Positions 25,453 to 31,995 of a stretch of DNA of 64,000 nucleotides are shown piece after piece. Position 1 is the stretch's first letter. Every line of letters begins with the position of its first letter. The stretch spans positions 1-64,000 of the forward strand of contig NZ_JACHFH010000013.1 of the NCBI RefSeq assembly GCF_014201835.1, given 5' to 3'. Both the position numbers and the translations under genes were made by a program. Source of the stretch: Pectinatus brassicae. GTDB lineage: Bacteria; Bacillota; Negativicutes; Selenomonadales; Selenomonadaceae. The notes under the pieces were generated by a model. It saw nothing but the letters and a program-made list of their open reading frames with translations. It was not told the origin of the DNA and searched no databases.

Positions 25453-26622
25453 ATGCCATCAAAAATAAAAAAACGTTCTAATGGATCATATTTATTGTCA
25501 GTTGCGGTAGGATATGATGACAAAGGTAAACAAATAGTAAAGACTAAAACAGTAAAAGTTAGCAGTATGACTAAAGCTATGCAGGAATATAATGTTTTTG
25601 CAGCTGAAGTGCAAAAAGGTACGGTAGCTTATACAGGGAAATATAAATTGACAGATTTTGCAAAAACTTGGTATAACGATTACTGTTTAAAAAATTTAGC
25701 ACCAAAAACACAGCGGTCCTATAAAAATCATTTAAATAATAGGATCGTTCCGGCATTAGGGCATATTGATATGATTAAATTGAGACCGCAACATATAATA
25801 CAATTTTTAGAAGAATTGAAGAAACCTGGACTACGTTTGGACGGTAAAAAAGGAGAATTATCAGGGGAGTCTATAATGTACTGTTTTAGGGTTTTATCGT
25901 CAATGCTACAGGATGCAATGCAATGGCAAATCATTAATAATAATCCCTGTAATAGAGTAAAAGCCCCAACAGTAAAACGTCATAAATATAAATTGTTATC
26001 TGAAGAAGAAATTAAGCAAATGTTGCAGTATTTAGATGAAGAGCAACTAAAATATCGTATGATTGTTTTATTAGCTATTGATAGTGGCCTTCGATTAGGA
26101 GAATTAATGGCTCTTAAATGGTCTGATATTGATATGAAAAATAATATTTTAAATGTTACCAAAAGTAATCAGGCATTAGGAGGAAAGGGGGTTTTTACTA
26201 AATCACCTAAAAATGAAAGTTCTGTTAGGAATCTTGTTTTATCTGCAAGTATTATGGAATTACTAAAAAAATATTCACTTTGGCAGAAAGAACAAAAGTT
26301 TATGTTAGCTAATAAGTGGCATGACGAAAATTGGCTTTTTACTAAATGGGATGGACAGGCAATGTACCCAACAACACCTTCACAATGGTTTCGTAAGTTT
26401 TTAAAGCGCAAAGGATTGCCTCATATGCCTTTCCATGCCTTACGTCATTTATCAGCAACGTTACTTATATCATTGGGAATACCATTAAAAAATGTTAGTA
26501 ATCGACTAGGACATGCTGATATTCGTACTACCGCAAATATTTATAGTGAAGCTTTACAATCAGTGGATGAAAAAGCAGCTAATAAAATGGATCAATATTT
26601 TAGAAAAGTAATGAATAAATAG
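25453..26622 (+). CDS. int: tyrosine integrase of the right element
   Basis: 389 residues from ATG 25453 (MPSKIKKRSNG), chosen because GGGAGGG lies six bases upstream; the TTG-type start at 25417 falls within the terminator and has no site. N-terminal AP2-like arm-binding domain, SAM-like core-binding domain (about 60-170), then the catalytic domain: Arg in DSGLRLGELMALKW, HALRHLSAT, LGHADIRTT and Tyr in NIYSEA. It sits 120 bases from the intact tRNA-Thr and would catalyse integration and excision at the 47-bp core. Confidence 0.93.
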   Translation: MPSKIKKRSNGSYLLSVAVGYDDKGKQIVKTKTVKVSSMTKAMQEYNVFAAEVQKGTVAYTGKYKLTDFAKTWYNDYCLKNLAPKTQRSYKNHLNNRIVPALGHIDMIKLRPQHIIQFLEELKKPGLRLDGKKGELSGESIMYCFRVLSSMLQDAMQWQIINNNPCNRVKAPTVKRHKYKLLSEEEIKQMLQYLDEEQLKYRMIVLLAIDSGLRLGELMALKWSDIDMKNNILNVTKSNQALGGKGVFTKSPKNESSVRNLVLSASIMELLKKYSLWQKEQKFMLANKWHDENWLFTKWDGQAMYPTTPSQWFRKFLKRKGLPHMPFHALRHLSATLLISLGIPLKNVSNRLGHADIRTTANIYSEALQSVDEKAANKMDQYFRKVMNK

Positions 26623-26658
26623 AGTGAAAATATAGCTTAAATAAGTATAGTTTTTACG

Positions 26659-26682
26659 ATAAGGGACAAATAAGGGACAAAA
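26659..26682. repeat. arm-type recombinase sites, right end of right element
   Basis: Two AAGGGACAA copies (26661-26669, 26672-26680) in a 24-base stretch identical to 3537-3560 at the other end of the element, 62 bases from the att core. Confidence 0.6.
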
Positions 26683-26697
26683 CCCCATTTTTAAGCA

Positions 26698-26729
26698 AAA
26701 CAAAAAGGCTTCCGATAACCTCGGAAGCC
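26698..26729 (-). terminator. tRNA-Thr terminator
   Basis: GGCTTCCGA (26707-26715) pairs with TCGGAAGCC (26721-26729) around TAACC. On the minus strand it is followed by T residues (complement of CAAAACAAAAA). It ends the tRNA-Thr transcript. Confidence 0.75.
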
Positions 26730-26741
26730 TTGATATACATA

Positions 26742-26817
26742 TGGAGCTGGCAATAGGAATTGAACCTACGACCTGATCATTACGAATGACCTGCTCTGCC
26801 AACTGAGCTATGCCAGC
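26742..26817 (-). tRNA. tRNA-Thr (CGU)
   Basis: The 76-base minus-strand sequence folds as a cloverleaf: acceptor GCTGGCA with TGCCAGC, D arm GCTCAGTTGGCAGAGC, anticodon stem GGTCA/TGATC with loop TTCGTAA (anticodon CGT, reading ACG), T arm with GGTTCAATTCC, and encoded CCA. Its 3' 47 bases are the integration core. Confidence 0.93.
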
Positions 26818-26868
26818 ACAAATAACGTATCTATTGTACTTGAAACAGCAGGTATTGTCAAGATATTA

Positions 26869-27297
26869 TTACATAGCTTGCAATTTAGCCATTACAGCTT
26901 TAGTGACATCTTCACCGCCGTAAACAACAACGGAAGAATCAAGGATAACTTCAAGACCTTTTTCTTTAGCAACTGCTTCAATTGCTTTTTGAAGTTTTTC
27001 TCTTATCGGTTTGATAAGTTCATCCTGGCGCTGTGCCATTTGCTGGTTCATTTTATTAAAAAGTTCTCGTTTAGCTTTATCATCAAGTGATTTAGCTTTT
27101 TCATTGAAGTCTTGTTGTGCTTTTTGGCGTTCTAGATCAATTGCGGCGTTGGTCGTACGCATATCAGGATAGCTTGCAAGTACTTCTCTGATATTAACAT
27201 CTCCAATGCTGGCAGCGGAAGCCTGTGCAGGGGAGTAAAGACTATAAATGCAAAGAGCAAAAACAGCCGCAAATACGACGCTGAAAACTTTTTTCAT
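26869..27297 (-). CDS. skp: OmpH/Skp family periplasmic chaperone
   Basis: 142 residues from the ATG at 27297, with GGAGGG upstream; the longer frame beginning 15 codons earlier has no site. Signal peptide KKVFSVVFAAVFALCIYSLYSPAQASA, then the coiled-coil OmpH/Skp body (DLERQKAQQDFNEKAKSLDDKAKRE in part) and a C-terminal beta segment (EAVAKEKGLEVILDSS). Skp-like chaperones carry outer membrane proteins across the periplasm, so this gene implies a diderm envelope. It is monocistronic here. First core gene beyond the integration site. Confidence 0.88.
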   Translation of the reverse strand: MKKVFSVVFAAVFALCIYSLYSPAQASAASIGDVNIREVLASYPDMRTTNAAIDLERQKAQQDFNEKAKSLDDKAKRELFNKMNQQMAQRQDELIKPIREKLQKAIEAVAKEKGLEVILDSSVVVYGGEDVTKAVMAKLQAM

Positions 27298-27506
27298 AAT
27301 AAATAACCCTCCAATTTTAAAGTATAGTTTGTATTTATTCAAACTACATTAAGTTTACGTTATTAAATAATAATTATCAAGAGCTTTTTGTTTTTATCGT
27401 TAAAAATATATTGTTATTTATTTTAATGTAGGGGTGAATAGAGGGATTCGATGACATTAAAAAGGAAAAATGTTATAATAATGGTATAATTTGTTAAAAG
27501 GATGAT

Positions 27507-28166
27507 ATGATGAAAGCAGTAATTTTCGACATGGATGGAGTCATTGTTGACAGTGAGGCCTTCCATATAAAAATTAAGATGCAGACTTTGCAGGAATATG
27601 GTATTGAAGCACAGGCAAAAGATTGTGTACCATATGCTGGACGATCTTCTAAGGCTTTTTTTACTGATTTTGTCAAAAAATCGAAAAAGAATATTGCCAT
27701 TGAAGAAATTGTGGCGCGCAAACATACATTAACAACAGAATATATACAAAGCGGTAAAGAGATAAAACCTGTAGCAGGAGCGATAGAGCTTATAAAAGAA
27801 CTTTATGCGCATAAAATTCCTTTAGCGTTGGCGTCATCATCGGTAAGAACAAATATTGAGACATTTCTTAAAAAATTTGGCGTATATGAGTGCTTTAGTG
27901 TTGTTTTAAGCGGGGCAGAACTGCCTGAAAGTAAGCCAAATCCGGCTATTTATTTGCAGGCAGCAGAAAAATTGGGTTTTAAGCCAGAAGACTGTGCAGT
28001 AATTGAAGATGCACATGCAGGTGTTGTTGCAGCAAAACGTGCTGGCAATTACTGTATTGCTTTTAATAATCCATTTTATGAAAATTGTATGGCTGATTTA
28101 TCAGCAGCCGATATGATGGTAGACTCATTATTGGAGTTATCAGCTGAACAAATAAAACAATTGTGA
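27507..28166 (+). CDS. HAD-superfamily phosphatase, beta-phosphoglucomutase-like
   Basis: 219 residues. HAD motifs: I, FDMDGVIVDSE (nucleophile Asp and acid/base Asp); II, ASSSVRTN; III, Lys in SKPNPAIY; IV, IEDAHAGVVAAKRAG. The helical cap lies between residues 17 and 85. It belongs to the subgroup of beta-phosphoglucomutases and sugar-phosphate or phosphoglycolate phosphatases; the substrate cannot be read from sequence. The frame begins ATG ATG after AAAAGGAT; either may be the start. A separate short transcript probably precedes the dehydrogenase gene. Confidence 0.88.
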   Translation: MMKAVIFDMDGVIVDSEAFHIKIKMQTLQEYGIEAQAKDCVPYAGRSSKAFFTDFVKKSKKNIAIEEIVARKHTLTTEYIQSGKEIKPVAGAIELIKELYAHKIPLALASSSVRTNIETFLKKFGVYECFSVVLSGAELPESKPNPAIYLQAAEKLGFKPEDCAVIEDAHAGVVAAKRAGNYCIAFNNPFYENCMADLSAADMMVDSLLELSAEQIKQL

Positions 28167-28244
28167 TGAATATTTTGTTTGTATAGCTCAGAAATAAATA
28201 GATTTGCTGGTTAGAATAATTATATATTATTTAGGAGGTATAGC

Positions 28245-29429
28245 ATGAATAGTTTTGAATATTGTTCTCCTACAGAAATGATTTTTGGCAAGGGCGTACA
28301 GCTGCAGGCAGCAGCTAAGTTAAAAGAGGCTGGTGCTACTAAGGTATTAATACTTTATGGCGGTGGCAGCGTAAAAAGAAATGGTTTATTAGATCAGGTA
28401 TGTGATTCATTTACAGCAAATAATCTATCCTATATAGTGCTGGGGGGCGTAAAGCCTAATCCGTTAGTTTCATTTGTTCGTACGGCAATAGAAAAAGGTT
28501 GTGCCGAAAAGGTGGATTTCGTTTTGGCTGTTGGTGGTGGCAGTGTTATTGATACAGCTAAAGCAGCTGCTCATGGTATAGCTAATCCTGAATATGATAT
28601 TTGGGATGATATTTGGCAGAAAAAAATGGCACTGAAAAAAACGTTACCGGTGGCATCAATTTTAACTTTGGCTGCAGCTGGCAGTGAAACTAGTGATTCG
28701 GCTGTGCTTACCGAGGATAAAACCGAATTAAAGCGTGGATTAAATACAGTGTTAAACCGACCTAAATTTGCTTTCATGAATCCAGAGCTTACATATAGTG
28801 CACCAAAATATCAGGTAGCTTGCGGTATTGCTGATATTTTGATGCATACATTAGAAAGATATTTTGCTGAGGAAAAAGATAATTATATGACAGATTTTAT
28901 AGCGGAAGGATTGCTTAAAAATGTTATAAACTTCAGTAAAAAAGCTTTAGCAGAAGAAAATGATTATACTGCACGCAGTGAAATTATGTACTGCGGCAGC
29001 TTGTCACACTGTGGACTTACCGGGCTGGGACGGCAGCGAGACTTCAGTGTGCATAAGCTGGGGCATGAAATAAGCGGTAAGTATGATGTGGCACATGGCG
29101 CATCACTTACGACTATGTGGCCATCGTGGGCACGGTATAGTTATAAGACTGATGCAGGCCGGTTTGCTCATTTGGCTGATGTGTTATGGAATATAAAAGA
29201 CGGCACAAATGAAGAAAGAGCACTGCAGGGCATTACCAAGTTGGAAGAATATTTTAAATCGATAGGTATGCCAACATCTTTTAGCGAGTTGTCTATTGGT
29301 ATACAGTCGGATAAAGCTATTGAGTATTTGGCAGATATGTGTACAGATAATGGCAGCAAAAAAGTGGGATTTTTTCAGCCGATAAGTAAGGCTGATGCTA
29401 TTGCTATGTATAAGATGGCTAATCATTGA
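28245..29429 (+). CDS. iron-containing alcohol dehydrogenase
   Basis: 394 residues with TAGGAGG before ATG. Type III (iron) dehydrogenase of the YqhD/BdhA kind. Start FEYCSPTEMIFGKGV; the NAD(P)-binding loop GGGSVIDTAKAAAHG (about residue 94-108); ASILTLAAAGSETSD; metal-binding His residues in HTLERYF, HKLGHEIS and DVAHGASL. It reduces aldehydes to alcohols (butanol-type) using NAD(P)H; the natural substrate is unknown. The ending AIAMYKMANH is normal for the family. Confidence 0.92.
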   Translation: MNSFEYCSPTEMIFGKGVQLQAAAKLKEAGATKVLILYGGGSVKRNGLLDQVCDSFTANNLSYIVLGGVKPNPLVSFVRTAIEKGCAEKVDFVLAVGGGSVIDTAKAAAHGIANPEYDIWDDIWQKKMALKKTLPVASILTLAAAGSETSDSAVLTEDKTELKRGLNTVLNRPKFAFMNPELTYSAPKYQVACGIADILMHTLERYFAEEKDNYMTDFIAEGLLKNVINFSKKALAEENDYTARSEIMYCGSLSHCGLTGLGRQRDFSVHKLGHEISGKYDVAHGASLTTMWPSWARYSYKTDAGRFAHLADVLWNIKDGTNEERALQGITKLEEYFKSIGMPTSFSELSIGIQSDKAIEYLADMCTDNGSKKVGFFQPISKADAIAMYKMANH

Positions 29430-29522
29430 TAAGAAATTTGTAAGATTATAGTAAGTTATTTATGTGGTAAAGGGGTTATCATGCGTTAAGAAAAAATAAA
29501 CGATGGCCTATTTTTTGTTTTA

Positions 29523-29686
29523 AAAGCCGTCCCTGTAGGGAAGGTGGCACTGCAAAGCAGTGACGGAAGGGTTGTTAATAAAAAAATATATAAACCCCTC
29601 AGACAGCTAAAGCTGCCAGCTCTGCACACACTGTGTACTATATTTCTAAGCGCTAAAGCGCAAAGAACTATAGTATGCAGGGGAGC
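29523..29686. repeat. palindromic interspersed repeat (MITE-like), long copy
   Basis: The first 51 bases (29523-29573, GCCGTCCCTGTAGGGAAGG to GACGGAAGGGTT) recur with two changes at 60308-60358. The second half (from ACCCCTC at 29595 to GGGGAGC at 29686) is an approximate inverted partner and holds its own hairpins (CTGCA to TGCAG, GCGCTAAAGCGC). The repeat fills most of the 375-base gap 29430-29804; no gene is seen there. Confidence 0.7.
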
Positions 29687-29807
29687 ATTTTAGACATCTA
29701 AAATTCAGCTAGCACAATACGATAAGTTATATATTTGAGAAAGTATAACCTTAATTTTAGGGGTTATACTTTTTCCGTTATAGAATGCAATTGAGGGAGC
29801 GGTTATT

Positions 29808-30701
29808 ATTAGTAGTTCAGAATGTTGTCTGTGTCCACGTAATTGTAAGGTGGATAGAAAAATTGGACAAAAAGGATATTGTCAGGCGGGAAATACTGCC
29901 AAGGTAGCATTGGTCAGCATACATAAATGGGAAGAGCCCTGTATCTCAGGGGAAAATGGTGCGGGAACGGTATTCTTTTCTCATTGTAATCTGAGCTGTG
30001 AATTTTGCCAAAATCATGCTATAAGTGCCGAAGGCTATGGTATAGATGTGTCAGAAGACAGATTAGCTGAAATTTTTTTACAGCAGCAAAGTCGTGGTGT
30101 TGAATGTTTAGAGCTTGTTTCACCAACACATTATGCAGATATCATTGTTAGGGCTTTAGCAAAGGCCAAGAAAAATAATTTATCTATTCCTGTAGTTTAT
30201 AATTGCAATGGATATCAATCTGTGGAGGAAATTGCAAGTCTGGAAGGCTATGTTGATGTTTTTTTACCGGATTTAAAATATTATGATGATGAATACGCAG
30301 TAAAATATTCGCATGCACTTGGTTATTTTACTGCAGCCAGCAAAGCTATAAAAAAAATGTTTGAAATTACAGGACCTGTAGTAATGGACAATAATATGTT
30401 AAAAAAGGGAGTCTTAGTGCGCCACCTTATTTTACCGTGGCTGTATAAAGACAGTATAAAAATAATGCAGTGGCTGCGGGATAATTTTGCTGATGATATT
30501 TACATAAGCCTGATGAACCAATACATTCCAGCGCATAATGCCATAAATATTCCTAAGCTTAATAGAAAGCTTACAACCTTTGAATATCAAAAGGTGATTG
30601 ATGCAGCTTTGGCTATGGGGATAAAAAATTGCTTTGTGCAGGAGAAAAGTTCAGCAAGTATTGAGTTCATACCTGATTTTAATGGTGCTAATGTATTATA
30701 A
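29808..30701 (+). CDS. radical SAM protein, pyruvate formate-lyase activase-like
   Basis: About 297 residues. The first ATG/GTG in frame is GTG 29850, but the frame before it encodes a conserved Cys motif of the family (ECCLCPRNCKVDR), so translation must begin upstream. The only codons at the right distance from GAGGGAG (29793-29799) are ATT at 29805 or 29808. The SAM motif is CNLSCEFCQNH (about residue 64), preceded by the SGENGAGTVFFS block; later LPDLKYYDDEYA and RHLILPW. This group resembles PFL-activating enzymes (glycyl radical generation) but is the standalone kind with unknown target. Confidence 0.8.
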   Translation: MSSSECCLCPRNCKVDRKIGQKGYCQAGNTAKVALVSIHKWEEPCISGENGAGTVFFSHCNLSCEFCQNHAISAEGYGIDVSEDRLAEIFLQQQSRGVECLELVSPTHYADIIVRALAKAKKNNLSIPVVYNCNGYQSVEEIASLEGYVDVFLPDLKYYDDEYAVKYSHALGYFTAASKAIKKMFEITGPVVMDNNMLKKGVLVRHLILPWLYKDSIKIMQWLRDNFADDIYISLMNQYIPAHNAINIPKLNRKLTTFEYQKVIDAALAMGIKNCFVQEKSSASIEFIPDFNGANVL

Positions 30702-30982
30702 ACAGCAAGATACATTATAGGAAGTGTTATTATTATTTAAAATATTGTAAAGTTGTTACAACTTAGACATCTATTTATAAGTATGAAAGTGTTTTATTGT
30801 AAATTATAATAATTATTATGAAGCTTGACGTAAAAAATACAGCATGATAAAATTAGCACAATTTTATTTATAGACTAAAGTGTATTAATATTTGATTCGA
30901 TTTTGTTAATATATTTAGTATTAATTATTGATGCGGAAAATTATTCATCAATGATATTATTTAGCTTTAAGGAAGTGAAGTA

Positions 30983-31945
30983 ATGCCGATAAAGATACCA
31001 AATAATCTACCGGCCAGTCAGATTTTAGATAGTGAAAATATTTTTGTGATGGATACAGAGCGGGCCTATAAACAGGATATCAGACCGCTGCGAATTCTTA
31101 TACTTAATTTGATGCCGCTTAAAACTGTTACCGAAACGCAATTGCTGCGCCTATTGGGGAATAGCCCGTTGCAGGTAGAAGTTGATTTTATTTATACACA
31201 ATCTTATACACCAGAGCATACACCAATGGAATATCTGACAGAGTTTTACGGTACTTTTGAAGATGTTAAAGATAATATCTATGATGGTTTTATCATGACT
31301 GGAGCGCCAGTCGAACAGATGGAATATGAAGATGTGGCTTACTGGGAAGAGGTTTGTCAGATTATGGAATGGAGTAAGACACATGCTTTTTCGTCATTTC
31401 ATATTTGCTGGGGAGCTCAGGCGGGGCTTTATTATCATTATGGTATACCTAAATATTCAATTGCGCCTAAAGTGTTTGGTGTTTATAAGCATAAATTGTT
31501 AGTGGAACATGAAAAGTTGTTTCGTGGTTTTGATGATGAATTTTATGTGCCACATTCCCGTCATACGGAGATACGCCGCAGTGATATTGAAAAAATTCCA
31601 GAGCTGACAATTATGGCTGAATCAGATACACGCTGTGGTGTTTATGCAGTGGCTAATCTAAAGAAAAGACAGTTTTTTATAACAGGTCATGCTGAATATG
31701 ATCCATTAACTTTAAAATGGGAATATGACCGTGATGTGAAGGCGGGTCACAATATACAGATTCCATGCAACTATTATCCTGATGATGACCCAACTAAAGA
31801 ACCAATAGTAAAATGGCGTAGTGTAGCCAACTTATTGTTTGCTAACTGGCTGAATTACTATGTATATCAGGAAACACCATATGATTTATCGAAACTAAAA
31901 AATATTCCGGAATGCTGGCATAATGGTATTCGCGAAGTGAAATAA
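30983..31945 (+). CDS. metA: homoserine O-acyltransferase (MetA), probably acetyl-CoA specific
   Basis: 320 residues; AAGGAAG before ATG. MetA family, the first step of methionine synthesis from homoserine. The catalytic Cys is residue 142 (HICWGAQAG) and the conserved block [10 protein letters not shown] follows. Residue 111 is Glu ([12 protein letters not shown]). In this family Glu111 goes with acetyl-CoA and Gly111 with succinyl-CoA (shown for Bacillus cereus versus E. coli), so the product is likely O-acetylhomoserine. No SAM riboswitch or T-box is apparent in the 281 bases before it; only a weak ATTGATG/CATCAAT hairpin. Confidence 0.93.
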   Translation: MPIKIPNNLPASQILDSENIFVMDTERAYKQDIRPLRILILNLMPLKTVTETQLLRLLGNSPLQVEVDFIYTQSYTPEHTPMEYLTEFYGTFEDVKDNIYDGFIMTGAPVEQMEYEDVAYWEEVCQIMEWSKTHAFSSFHICWGAQAGLYYHYGIPKYSIAPKVFGVYKHKLLVEHEKLFRGFDDEFYVPHSRHTEIRRSDIEKIPELTIMAESDTRCGVYAVANLKKRQFFITGHAEYDPLTLKWEYDRDVKAGHNIQIPCNYYPDDDPTKEPIVKWRSVANLLFANWLNYYVYQETPYDLSKLKNIPECWHNGIREVK

Positions 31946-31989
31946 AAAATGAGGCTGTTACACTTTTAGGTGTAACAGCCTCATTTTTT
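31944..31989. terminator. bidirectional terminator between metA and polA
   Basis: A 17-bp stem (arms with TGAGGCTGTTACAC and GTGTAACAGCCTCA) with a six-base loop, flanked by A-run and T-run, between two convergent genes. Confidence 0.88.
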
Positions 31990-31995
31990 CCTATG

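Larger units (their letters stand above)
3424..26741. mobile_element. integrative element in tRNA-Thr (about 23.3 kb)
   Basis: Bounded by the 47-bp tRNA-Thr repeats and by identical 24-bp direct repeats holding two AAGGGACAA sites (3537-3560 and 26659-26682). The integrase is at the tRNA-proximal end with an excisionase-like gene before it. Contents: type I RM locus, DUF932 protein, AAA ATPase, XRE regulator, lipoprotein, RecB/Cas4-like nuclease, ERF protein, DUF927-like ATPase. No relaxase, type IV secretion, capsid, portal or terminase gene was found, which argues for a satellite or a small non-conjugative element. Confidence 0.85.

Noticed and set aside
27423-27725. Minus-strand frames opposite the HAD gene
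   Set aside because: Overlap the HAD coding region entirely, with no protein-like composition or ribosome site.
30702-30982. SAM riboswitch or T-box before metA
   Set aside because: None of the conserved core elements is found; only a weak seven-base-pair hairpin.
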